Below are positions 47,658 to 55,420 of a DNA stretch of 64,000 bases, one piece after another. The notes beneath the pieces were generated by a model. It was not told the origin of the DNA. It ran no database searches and saw only the letters and a program-made list of their open reading frames with translations. The translations under genes were made by a program, and so were the position numbers. Every line of letters starts with the position of its first letter. Position 1 is the stretch's first letter. The stretch is from the NCBI RefSeq assembly GCF_004364805.1, contig NZ_SOAP01000002.1:1488001-1552000 (forward strand), read 5' to 3'. The DNA is from Pelagimonas phthalicica. Its GTDB lineage: Bacteria; Pseudomonadota; Alphaproteobacteria; Rhodobacterales; Rhodobacteraceae.

Positions 47658-48060
47658 CTTTGCTCCTCCCTGAATGTGATGCCACCGGGTGTTCCCTTTG
47701 GCTGACATATGGGTGTCACATCGATGCGCGGCCTGTCAAACTAATTTTTTAGTAGAGTCGTATCACGCGGTTTTTCTCAACCTTTTCAGCACCCTAAGAC
47801 GTCAGAAAAACCCAAACCCCCAGGATCGCCCACGCCACCAGCTTAGAAAAAGCGAACAAAAACGCAAATCATTTCTTCGCATTCGAAAGATTCGGAACGC
47901 CAAATCACGCCCGTTCCGCGTTTCTTTGGGCCAAAAATATCCCGGGGTGAATTGCTCGCCTGCGAGCAAGAGGGGCAGCGCCCCTGCCCCGCCCGCGGCA
48001 CGCGCAGGCGGTGCAAACCGCATGAGTCAAAAATCCTGAAATCAGGTCTTAGACATAGAC
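47658..48060. other. Promoter gap of the glycerol operon
   Basis: This gap carries the promoter region of the minus-strand glycerol operon. It includes ACTAA-TTTT-TTAGT at 47740-47753, an inverted repeat 83 bases upstream of the binding-protein ATG that may be an operator. Farther on lies repeat copy e, then 55 bases to the DUF983 stop. No other gene is seen; the AT-rich 47780-47900 segment shows nothing recognisable. Confidence 0.5.
47921..47984 (+). repeat. Modular hairpin repeat (family MH), copy e
   Basis: The head is TTTCTTTGGGCCAAAAATAT, then CCCGGGG, stem TTGCTCGC-CT-GCGAGCAA, tail GGGGCAGCGCCCC. It lies between the glycerol operon promoter and the DUF983 gene. Confidence 0.85.
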
Positions 48061-48447
48061 CTAAAGCCCATACATCCGCTTGGCCCATTGAAACCCGATG
48101 ATCAGCCCCTTCATCCGGGGCAGCATGATCAGACTGCTGCTGATGGTCAGCGCCAAGCCAATCATCACCATGGTCAGCGGCTCAGGACGCCAGGCGACAA
48201 AGGCAAAATGCATGCCAAACCCCAGGATATGCCCGACAATCAGAATAGTCATATAGGCCGGCCCATCATCCGCCTTGGCCCGCTTCAATTCCAGCCCGCA
48301 GCAGTCACAGCTCTCATTCACTTTCAGATAGGAATGCAGCAACTTGCCTTCGCCGCAATTGGGGCAACGCAGGCGCAAACCGCGCCAGATCGCGCGTTTC
48401 ACATCGCGGGTCTCATCCTCGATCATCTGATTTTGCACATCCGACAT
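48061..48447 (-). CDS. DUF983 domain membrane protein
   Basis: The product has 128 residues from the ATG at 48447; longer frames cross the MocR promoter. An N-terminal zinc-ribbon-like part has RCPNCGEGKL and CDCCGLELKRAKADDGPAY (two CxxC pairs), followed by two membrane helices (about 65-110). This is the DUF983 pattern, of unknown function and widespread in alphaproteobacteria. It is divergent from the MocR regulator, so it is a candidate target of that protein, though this is only inference. Confidence 0.85.
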   Translation of the reverse strand: MSDVQNQMIEDETRDVKRAIWRGLRLRCPNCGEGKLLHSYLKVNESCDCCGLELKRAKADDGPAYMTILIVGHILGFGMHFAFVAWRPEPLTMVMIGLALTISSSLIMLPRMKGLIIGFQWAKRMYGL

Positions 48448-48503
48448 GGCGATTCTCCTGACACGCGCCCGAATTCCGTGTCGCACAGATATCTTTGCCA
48501 AAG

Positions 48504-48541
48504 ATTGATTGCAATCATTATGCATACAAATTGATTGCAAT
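48504..48541. promoter_or_regulatory. Direct repeats between DUF983 and MocR genes
   Basis: ATTGATTGCAAT at 48504-48515 is repeated exactly at 48530-48541, 26 bases apart. Each copy contains the palindrome ATTGCAAT. Direct repeats spaced by about two to three turns are typical of MocR-type operators. They lie 30-67 bases upstream of the MocR ATG. Confidence 0.65.
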
Positions 48542-48570
48542 ATTGTCGCATCCCGCGCTAAAGCATCCCC

Positions 48571-49962
48571 ATGACGCAGGCCATTCCGCAAACCGCCCCC
48601 CATTGGACGCCCAGCCTGACCGGCTCCGGCGCGCCGCTCTATATCGAAATTGCCGAGGCGATTCAGGCCGATATGCACAGCGGAGCGCTGCGCCCCGGTG
48701 ACCGCCTGCCGCCACAACGGGCGCTGGCCCTGGCGCTGGGTTTGGATTTTTCAACCATTTCGCGCGCCTATGCCGAGGCGACGCGGCGCGGCTATACCGA
48801 AAGCTTTGTCGGGCGCGGCACTTTTGTTGCCAGTCAGCCCGCCGCCCCGATCCAGCCCCCCCTGCGCCAGATCGAAGATGACCCGCGCATGAATATGCCG
48901 CCCGAGCCAATTGACCCCGACCTGCTGGCCCGGATGCAGGCGGGCTATACCGCGCTCGCCCCTCAACTCCCGGCGCTGCTGCGCTATCAATCCACCACCG
49001 GCCTGGCCCCGGATCGCGACATCGCCGCCACTTGGCTGGCGCAAAACGCCCTGCCCGCCGATCCGACCCGTCTGGCCATCGCGCCGGGTTCCCACGCGGC
49101 CATCCATGCCATTCTGTCGCTGCTCGCCGATCCCGGCCTGACCTTGCTCTGCGAAGACCTCACCTATCCCGGCATCCGCGCCATCGCGGCCCAACTTGGC
49201 CTCACGCTGGTCGGCCTGCCCTCGGACGACCAGGGCATCCTGCCCGACGCCCTGTCCGAGCACATCACCAAACACCGCCCCGTCGCGCTCTACCTCAACC
49301 CGACCCTGCAAAACCCGACCACCAGGACCATGCCCGCCGCCAGGCGCAAAGCCATCGCCGCCACGCTGCAATTACATGACCTGCCCCTGCTCGAAGATGA
49401 CGCCTATGCCTTCACTGCGACAGATACACCTGCGCCGATCTCTTCCCTGATCCCGGGCCTGTCCTGGCACATTATTGGCCTCTCAAAACTGCTCGGGGCC
49501 GGTCTGCGCCTGGCCTATGTCACGCCGCCCAGCCGCGCCCATCTGCCCGAACTCGCCGCCGCCCTGCGCGCCCAGCATGTCATGGCCTCGCCGCTCACCT
49601 TGGCACTGGCCCATCGCTGGATCAGTGACGGCACCGCCACGGCACTCCAGAGCTTTCTGCGCTGCGAAGCCGCCGCCCGCCAAAGCCTCGCCGCACAATG
49701 CCTGCCCGATATCGACATCACCGCCGATCCCAACGCCTATAACCTCTGGCTCACCCTGCCCAAGGGCATCAGCCGCGCCGAAATCCTCTCGCGCCTGCCA
49801 CAGCTGCAAATGGGCCTCATGCCCTCGGACGCCTTCAACACTCGCGACCCCGCCCCCGAAGCCCTGCGCGTCTGCCTTGGCGGCCCGATCACCCGCGCCG
49901 ACCTGCAAACCGACCTGCTGGCTTTGCATGACGCGATCATCCGCCGCGACTGGCTGGGCTGA
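48571..49962 (+). CDS. MocR-type transcriptional regulator (GntR domain plus aminotransferase domain)
   Basis: This 463-residue protein has a winged helix domain (about 20-88; YIEIAEAIQADMHSGALRPGDRLPPQRALALALGLDFSTISRAYAEATRRG) and a class I aminotransferase-like domain (about 110-460). PLP Lys306 lies in GLSKLLGAGLRLAY, with YLNPTLQNPTTRTM upstream as the substrate loop. MocR proteins use PLP to sense amino compounds. It is divergent from the DUF983 gene, and the direct repeats above are its likely operator. The regulated metabolic gene is not apparent. Confidence 0.9.
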   Translation: MTQAIPQTAPHWTPSLTGSGAPLYIEIAEAIQADMHSGALRPGDRLPPQRALALALGLDFSTISRAYAEATRRGYTESFVGRGTFVASQPAAPIQPPLRQIEDDPRMNMPPEPIDPDLLARMQAGYTALAPQLPALLRYQSTTGLAPDRDIAATWLAQNALPADPTRLAIAPGSHAAIHAILSLLADPGLTLLCEDLTYPGIRAIAAQLGLTLVGLPSDDQGILPDALSEHITKHRPVALYLNPTLQNPTTRTMPAARRKAIAATLQLHDLPLLEDDAYAFTATDTPAPISSLIPGLSWHIIGLSKLLGAGLRLAYVTPPSRAHLPELAAALRAQHVMASPLTLALAHRWISDGTATALQSFLRCEAAARQSLAAQCLPDIDITADPNAYNLWLTLPKGISRAEILSRLPQLQMGLMPSDAFNTRDPAPEALRVCLGGPITRADLQTDLLALHDAIIRRDWLG

Positions 49963-50012
49963 AACGCACTCTGCACCGTAACGATGCAAATCCCGGTAAT
50001 GTCAGAAGAAAG

Positions 50013-50087
50013 TGGTACTCCGTAGGGGAATCGAACCCCTCTTTCCAGGTTGAAAACCTGGCGTCCTAACCGATAGACGAACGGAGC
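50013..50087 (-). tRNA. tRNA-Glu (UUC), copy 1
   Basis: Read on minus: acceptor GCTCCGT, D arm GTCT-ATCGGTTA-GGAC, anticodon stem CCAGG/CCTGG with loop TTTTCAA giving anticodon TTC, T arm AGGGG-TTCGATT-CCCCT, and acceptor ACGGAGT with discriminator A. CCA is encoded (50013-50015). The first acceptor pair is G-U. Length is 75 including CCA. Confidence 0.97.
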
Positions 50088-50135
50088 GCCGGTGCCCAAG
50101 AACCCCTAACAGGACCTCTCGGAAAAGCGCGCCAA

Positions 50136-50210
50136 TGGTACTCCGTAGGGGAATCGAACCCCTCTTTCCAGGTTGAAAACCTGGCGTCCTAACCGATAGA
50201 CGAACGGAGC
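50136..50210 (-). tRNA. tRNA-Glu (UUC), copy 2
   Basis: It is identical in sequence to the copy at 50013-50087, with encoded CCA (50136-50138), and lies 48 bases away on the same strand. The two are probably processed from one precursor. Confidence 0.97.
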
Positions 50211-50297
50211 GCCGTTTGGCGTGAAGCGGCTTTTAGAATGTGGGCGCAGAGCGCGCAAGAGGATTCTTGAATCTTTTTGCCCAAAAATTCCAACCTA

Positions 50298-50606
50298 GGG
50301 TCAGGACCCACTAATTCACAACGCTCAGTTCACCGGATTTTGTTCCAGACCAGGCATATGCCCGCAGGAATAGTGGTTCTATTTCAAGGGTATATAACGC
50401 AGGCTGGGGCAAAATCCGGTGAACCCGTCGCGCCAGAGGCGCGCTAATACCAGTTGGCCTCCCTTCGGGAGGACGGGCAAGGAGAAATACATGCTCTCAA
50501 TGGCTCGACTTTCTTGCCAAGGCAACCAGCCTTGTCTGCGAAATTCAACCCACTGATAACACGTATTTTTCCATGCTGAGCATTGTGAATTAATGGGTCC
50601 TGACCC
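50298..50606. mobile_element. 309-bp MITE flanked by TA (IS630/Tc1-like)
   Basis: Both ends begin GGGTCAGGACCCA when read inward and stay matched for about 31 bases with two differences. The element is flanked by TA on both sides, as expected for the TA target of IS630/mariner elements. It encodes no intact transposase. Inside, GTTCACCGGATTTT (50328-50341) and AAAATCCGGTGAAC (50411-50424) form a perfect nested inverted repeat, suggesting a second mini-element or a large hairpin. Confidence 0.85.
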
Positions 50607-50649
50607 TAGCCGCAATTTCCCGCCCCCAAGCCTCAAAATCCCTGCCCCA

Positions 50650-50712
50650 GGTTTCTTTGGGCCGAAAATATCCCGGGGAATCGCGGGCTTGCCCGCGATG
50701 GGGCAGCGCCCC
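50650..50712 (+). repeat. Modular hairpin repeat (family MH), copy f
   Basis: The head is GTTTCTTTGGGCCGAAAATA, then TCCCGGGGA, stem ATCGCGGGC-TT-GCCCGCGAT and tail GGGGCAGCGCCCC. It is nearly identical to copy a and lies close downstream of recJ. Confidence 0.85.
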
Positions 50713-50736
50713 AAATCAGGCCAACCTCAATCACCA

Positions 50737-52482
50737 TCAGGCATTGGCCGGGGCCGCATCCTCCAGCCGTAACTGCGCCGAGCGCCGCCCCCCCCATTCA
50801 TTCACCTCCAGCTTGCCCGCCAGATGGAATCGCGCCCCGCCATGATTGACCAGCGCCTGGCCCAACTCACCGTCAAAGGCGCCAAAGGCAATCCCTTCCA
50901 GCCGCCCGCCAACCCCGTCATCACAGGCAAATTTCAAATGGCCACTGCCCACCTGCTTGGTGAAAGTGATGCGCGCATCGGCAATGGCAAAGCGCGGCCC
51001 CGGCGCACCCTGTCCAAAGGGCCCGGCCTGCTCCAACTGTTCGATCAACTCCACCGTCGCCGCGCCCGGCATCAACATGCCATCCAGCCGCAGATCCGCG
51101 GCACCGCCCTGCCCGGCCCCCTGCTTCTCCAACAGCACGCCCAGCCGCGCCATTGCTGGTTCCAGCTGATCCTGCGCCACGCTCAACCCGGCGGCCATCT
51201 TATGCCCGCCGCCCTTGATCAACAGCCCCTCACTGGCCAGCCGCTGGATCGACGCGCCAAGATCGACCCCAACAACCGAGCGGCCCGAGCCTTTGCCCTC
51301 GCCCTTTTCCAGCCCGATCACCACCGCCGGGCGATTGGTCTGCTCTTTCAAGCGCGAGGCCACAATGCCAACCACGCCCGGATGCCAGCCCTCGCCCGCC
51401 GCCCAGACCAAGGGCCCGTCCAGCCCGCGCTCTTCAGCCTGCGCCAATGCCGCTGCGCGCACTGCCGCCTCAATCTCGCGCCGCTCGGCGTTAAACCCCT
51501 CCAGCCGCTCTGCCATGGCCTGGGCCTCATGCGGATTATCCGTCGCCAAAAGCCGCGCGCCCAGATCCGCCTGACCAACCCGCCCCCCGGCATTGACCCG
51601 CGGCCCCAATACAAAACCCAGATGGTAAGAGGACGGCGCCGAATCCAGCCGCGCCACATCCGCCAGCGCCACCAAGCCTGGCCGTGCCCGCCCCGCCATA
51701 ACCTTCAGCCCCTGCCGCACCAGCGCCCGGTTCACCCCCTTCAAGGGGGCCACATCGGCCACCGTCGCCAGGGCCACCAGATCCAGCATCGCCATCAGAT
51801 CCGGGCCGCGCGCCCCCGCCTCGCGCAATTGCCGCCCGGCCTCAACCAGCATCAAAAACACCACCGCCGCCGCACAAAGATGCGCGAGATCCCCGCTCTC
51901 ATCCTGACGGTTCGGGTTCACACAGGCCACACAATCAGGCAGCGTCTCGCCCCCCAAATGGTGATCCAAAATCACCACATCCGCGCCCTTGGCAGCGGCA
52001 ATCGCCTCATGCGACAGCGTCCCGCAATCCACGCAGATGATCAGATCATGCTCCGCCGCCAGCGCCGCCATGGCCGGTTCATTGGGGCCATAGCCCTCGT
52101 CAATGCGATCCGGCACATAAAGCGTGGCCTGCCGCCCCATCTGGCGCAGCCAATCCACCAGCAACGCCCCGGAGGTCCCACCATCCACGTCATAATCCGC
52201 AAAAATCGCAATCTTTTGCCGCTCACGCACCGCCTGCAAAAACCGCTCTGCGGCGCGTTCCATATCTTTCAAAGATCGCGGATCGGGCAGCAAATCACGC
52301 AGTTTGGGGTCTAGATACGTCGCCACCTCGTCCGGCGCGACGCCCAACCGGGCCAGGACACCGCACAGCGCCAAAGGCAGCCCGCTTTGCTGCACCAACA
52401 GCTCCGCCTGGCGCTCAACCTCAACCCCGGGGCCAACCCAGCGCCGACCGCTCAAACTGCGCTCAATTCCCAGATATGCCAT
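50737..52482 (-). CDS. recJ: Single-stranded-DNA-specific exonuclease RecJ
   Basis: The product has 581 residues from the ATG at 52482. This 5'-3' exonuclease acts in recombination and repair. DHH phosphoesterase motifs are present in order: AIFADYDVDGGTSGALL (motif I), ICVDCGTLSHEA, and VVILDHHLGGETLP (the DHH motif III), then the DHHA1 region with GGGHKMAAGLSV. Length is normal. It stands in the hom / glpX / recJ neighbourhood that many Rhodobacteraceae share, on the same strand as glpX. A MITE now lies between it and glpX. Confidence 0.96.
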   Translation of the reverse strand: MAYLGIERSLSGRRWVGPGVEVERQAELLVQQSGLPLALCGVLARLGVAPDEVATYLDPKLRDLLPDPRSLKDMERAAERFLQAVRERQKIAIFADYDVDGGTSGALLVDWLRQMGRQATLYVPDRIDEGYGPNEPAMAALAAEHDLIICVDCGTLSHEAIAAAKGADVVILDHHLGGETLPDCVACVNPNRQDESGDLAHLCAAAVVFLMLVEAGRQLREAGARGPDLMAMLDLVALATVADVAPLKGVNRALVRQGLKVMAGRARPGLVALADVARLDSAPSSYHLGFVLGPRVNAGGRVGQADLGARLLATDNPHEAQAMAERLEGFNAERREIEAAVRAAALAQAEERGLDGPLVWAAGEGWHPGVVGIVASRLKEQTNRPAVVIGLEKGEGKGSGRSVVGVDLGASIQRLASEGLLIKGGGHKMAAGLSVAQDQLEPAMARLGVLLEKQGAGQGGAADLRLDGMLMPGAATVELIEQLEQAGPFGQGAPGPRFAIADARITFTKQVGSGHLKFACDDGVGGRLEGIAFGAFDGELGQALVNHGGARFHLAGKLEVNEWGGRRSAQLRLEDAAPANA

Positions 52483-52507
52483 GCCCACCCCTATGCTCTC
52501 GCCCGTG

Positions 52508-52568
52508 CTTCTTCTTGGCACAAATACTCCGGGGAGTCACAAGCTTGCTTGTGACGGGGCAGCGCCCC
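52508..52568 (+). repeat. Modular hairpin repeat (family MH), copy g
   Basis: The head is TTCTTCTTGGCACAAATACT, then CCGGGGA, stem GTCACAAGC-TT-GCTTGTGAC and tail GGGGCAGCGCCCC. It lies 8 bases before MITE copy 2. Confidence 0.85.
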
Positions 52569-52576
52569 TTCCCCTA

Positions 52577-52842
52577 GGCTCTGTTGACAAAACCCAGCCA
52601 CCTCCGGTTTCAGTCCAAATTTTGTCAGCGCTAGGCGTTTTCGTGCAGCCAGGGTGGCCCCCTTGCAAACGGAAACAACGACGCGCTGGCAAAATTTGGC
52701 GAAATCGCAAGCGACGCGGCAGATTTTGCTTCTGACCGCTCTGATTTGCCCTTCCGATCACCCAGATCGCTGCGGTCAAATCAGCTTGTCAGCAGCAAAA
52801 TCTGACACGCGCCGGTGATGGCTGGGTTTTGTCAGCAGAGCC
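52577..52842. mobile_element. 266-bp MITE, copy 2 (IS5-like termini)
   Basis: It starts GGCTCTGTTGACAAAAC and its other end reads inward GGCTCTGCTGACAAAAC. It is colinear with the element at 10936-11202 over its whole length. The flanks are CTA and TCG, so no target duplication remains. It sits between recJ and glpX, interrupting no gene. Confidence 0.85.
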
Positions 52843-52850
52843 TCGACAAA

Positions 52851-52880
52851 AAACGGCCCGCTCAATCGCAGGCCGCCCAA
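52851..52880 (-). terminator. Probable terminator after glpX
   Basis: On minus, CGGCC...GGCCG with intervening TGCGATTGAGCG, followed by TTTTTT. The stem is short and imperfect, but its position 26 bases after the stop and the T run fit termination. Confidence 0.55.
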
Positions 52881-52905
52881 ATTTTTTCCAAAAATTTGTA
52901 ACCGC

Positions 52906-53874
52906 TCACCCTTTGGTCGGGTTGCGGTAATTCATGCGGCGCACAGAGCCGGTTTTCGAGCGCATCAGCAGCGTCTCGGTGGTGATCGCACCGGGCTCGC
53001 GCTTGATCCCCGGCAGGATCGAGCCGCTGGTCACACCGGTCGCGGCAAAGATCACATCCGCCGTCACCATCTCGTCACGGGTATAGACCTTGTCAAGATC
53101 GGTGATCCCGGCCTTGGCGGCGCGGGCGCGTTCGTCATCATTGCGGAAGACCAGGCGGCCCTGCATCTGCCCCCCCATACATTTCAGCGCCGCGGCGGCC
53201 AGAACACCCTCAGGCGCGCCACCCTGGCCCATATACATGTCGATCCCGGTCACATCCGGCTCGGCGCAATGCATGACACCGGCCACATCGCCATCGGTGA
53301 TCAAACGGATGCTCGCCCCGGTTGAACGCACCTCTTCGATCATTGCCTCATGGCGCGGACGCTCCAGAATGCAGACGGTGATGTCAGACGGCGCACAGCC
53401 CTTGGCGGTGGCCAAAGCCGAAACGCGGGTCGCGGGCGGCATGTCCATGGTCACGATGCCCTCAGGATAGCCCGGACCAATGGCCAGCTTGTCCATATAA
53501 GTGTCCGGCGCGTGAAGCATCGAGCCGCGCGGTCCCATGGCGATCACGGTCAAAGCGTTGGGCATATCCTTGGCGGTCAGCGTGGTGCCTTCCAGCGGGT
53601 CCAGCGCAATATCCACACCGGGGCCGTCGCCATTGCCGACCTCTTCGCCAATATAGAGCATCGGCGCCTCGTCACGCTCGCCCTCACCGATGACCACAAC
53701 GCCCTTGATATCCAGCAGGTTCAACTGTTCGCGCATGGCGTTCACCGCGGCCTGGTCGGCGGCTTTTTCATCACCGCGGCCAATCCATTCGGCTGAGGCA
53801 ATCGCCGCTTGTTCGGCAACACGGGCCAGGCCCAGAGATAGCATACGGTCGTTGAAATCAATGGGCGTCGACAT
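52906..53874 (-). CDS. glpX: Class II fructose-1,6-bisphosphatase
   Basis: The product has 322 residues from the ATG at 53874; an ATG five codons earlier is less good. It makes fructose 6-phosphate in gluconeogenesis. Marks of GlpX: EWIGRGDEKAADQAAVNAMR, VVIGEGERDEAPMLYIGE, the metal site VDIALDPLEGTT, and RLITDGDVAGVM. All metal-binding acids are present. Together with glycerol uptake genes in this window it would serve carbon flow from glycerol, though the loci are not linked. Confidence 0.96.
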   Translation of the reverse strand: MSTPIDFNDRMLSLGLARVAEQAAIASAEWIGRGDEKAADQAAVNAMREQLNLLDIKGVVVIGEGERDEAPMLYIGEEVGNGDGPGVDIALDPLEGTTLTAKDMPNALTVIAMGPRGSMLHAPDTYMDKLAIGPGYPEGIVTMDMPPATRVSALATAKGCAPSDITVCILERPRHEAMIEEVRSTGASIRLITDGDVAGVMHCAEPDVTGIDMYMGQGGAPEGVLAAAALKCMGGQMQGRLVFRNDDERARAAKAGITDLDKVYTRDEMVTADVIFAATGVTSGSILPGIKREPGAITTETLLMRSKTGSVRRMNYRNPTKG

Positions 53875-53968
53875 GGGAGAGGTCCTCAAAGTAAATCCGA
53901 CTGCCGTTTAGCCCAGCCACACCGCTGGGGGCAAGGCTGGTCTCGCTAACAGGGGGCGCGGCGGTGCA

Positions 53969-54670
53969 TTATTGCTGCGTTGCGCTGTCGTTTTCCTCCG
54001 GTTTCGGGCTGTTTCGGATCAATCCAACCAGCAAAAGCCCAACCATCAGCGCATTCAGCACATGCCACAGGAAATGTGTCCCCAGCGGCACCGCGTCACA
54101 TAGATGCAGATCCACCGTGCGAAAGCCCAGCGAGACCAGAAAGCACAGCGCCGCGCCCAGCGCCCAGAACCGCATCGCATGGCCGCGCCACAGTGTGATC
54201 GCGGCAAATCCCACCAGGGCAATCAGCGCCGGCGCATATTGTTGCGAGCCGTTCAGCGGATCATGGCTATGCCCATGCGCCTCACCCTCTCCGCTGGTGG
54301 CCAGTACGACGATCACCGTGATCACCGCCGCAATCACCCCGATCCGCACAACCCGCCCCGGGGCCGCGCCGCCGACCAGCGCAATCGCGCTCAGCACATA
54401 GAGCCCGACAAAACTCCAGATCGGCACCACATCGGCATATTCCGACCAGCCATTGGCAAAGGTGTGAAACAACCCCGACCCGATCCCGATCAGCGCCGCC
54501 AACAGGCACAGCACCGCGATCAGGGGTCGCCTTTGCCCCTGCTTCCCGGCCTCGCGCCAAGCCCAGAGCGCCGCCACCAGAAAAGCCAGATTGCTCAGCG
54601 CGTTAACTGGCTCGGCCCAAAGCCCGACACCCACACGTTCGCAATATAAATCAATCGGCATAGTCCACAT
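53969..54670 (-). CDS. Ceramidase-like membrane protein (CREST superfamily)
   Basis: The product has 233 residues (an ATG three codons later is an alternative start). Seven hydrophobic helices fit the alkaline ceramidase / CREST fold. The block GSGLFHTFANGWSEYADVVPIWSF contains the conserved Ser, His and Asp, and the final GTHFLWHVLNALMVGLLL has the two later His residues that bind zinc in the family. Substrate is unknown; bacteria of this group rarely make ceramides, so another amide lipid is possible. A polar tail follows. Confidence 0.82.
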   Translation of the reverse strand: MWTMPIDLYCERVGVGLWAEPVNALSNLAFLVAALWAWREAGKQGQRRPLIAVLCLLAALIGIGSGLFHTFANGWSEYADVVPIWSFVGLYVLSAIALVGGAAPGRVVRIGVIAAVITVIVVLATSGEGEAHGHSHDPLNGSQQYAPALIALVGFAAITLWRGHAMRFWALGAALCFLVSLGFRTVDLHLCDAVPLGTHFLWHVLNALMVGLLLVGLIRNSPKPEENDSATQQ

Positions 54671-54805
54671 ATCGGCACCTGCTATAACCTATTGCCCCCG
54701 CCTAGCGAACAACCAGAGCAAGAACAAGAGCCATCGAAAATTTGCCTGAAATTGTTTTTCGTGCTAGTTTACCTGCATTTCAAACAGATCATTTCCGAGG
54801 TCACC

Positions 54806-55387
54806 ATGCCGCCCTCCGCGCCTCATTGCTGGGCCTGCCAAACCCCGCTGACATCCCACAGCCAAAAGCTTTGCACCACCTGCAACAGCTGGCAAAAATT
54901 CCCCCGCCGCTGGATTGGCTTCTCCACTTCGGTGCTGGCCCTCGTTGTGGCCGGGATCAGCGTCGGCACCACCTTTATCGACCGGCTGAGCACCTATCAG
55001 GACAAGCAACAGATCAAGGTCTCGATCCGCTCCAAAAGCCTGCACCAGAACACAAACGGCTCCATCGCCTGGAATTTCACTGTTCAGAATATGGGGAAAT
55101 ACGCGCTCTATATCGCGCCCGAGGCCAGTTGTAGCGATGCCAGTGGGACAAGGTTTGCCCTCTCCCTGCCGCCGCAACTGATGTTGCACAAACCCTATAT
55201 GGCCGCGCCCTCAGACGCGTTCTTTTTGCTGGAGCCCGACGCCACCGCGCCCCAACCTGGCCCCCATACATGCGTTTTGACCTTGGAAAACGAACATGGC
55301 TTTGCCCAAGAGATCAGCAAAGACACGCGCGGCACTCCGAGCCTGGGGCAGAATTTGGTCCTGCCCGCTTTGCCGGTCAACAATTAG
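54806..55387 (+). CDS. Zinc-ribbon single-pass membrane protein, unknown function
   Basis: The product has 193 residues from the ATG at 54806. A cytoplasmic zinc-ribbon-like N terminus carries CWAC (11-14 region) and CTTC, followed by one membrane helix (about 38-58), then a beta-rich domain with FTVQNMGKYALYIAPEASCSDASG and HTCVLTLENEHG, including two later cysteines. No family recognised. It is divergent from the ceramidase-like gene; upstream sequence is AT-rich and probably holds its promoter. Confidence 0.6.
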   Translation: MPPSAPHCWACQTPLTSHSQKLCTTCNSWQKFPRRWIGFSTSVLALVVAGISVGTTFIDRLSTYQDKQQIKVSIRSKSLHQNTNGSIAWNFTVQNMGKYALYIAPEASCSDASGTRFALSLPPQLMLHKPYMAAPSDAFFLLEPDATAPQPGPHTCVLTLENEHGFAQEISKDTRGTPSLGQNLVLPALPVNN

Positions 55388-55420
55388 CCGGGGTGCCTGA
55401 CAGCCCCCCGGCTTGACCGC

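Noticed and set aside
50379-50714. 111-codon minus-strand frame within the TA-flanked MITE and repeat copy f
   Set aside because: It crosses two unrelated repeats and starts in a hairpin element, so it is not a gene; a transposase remnant could not be shown.
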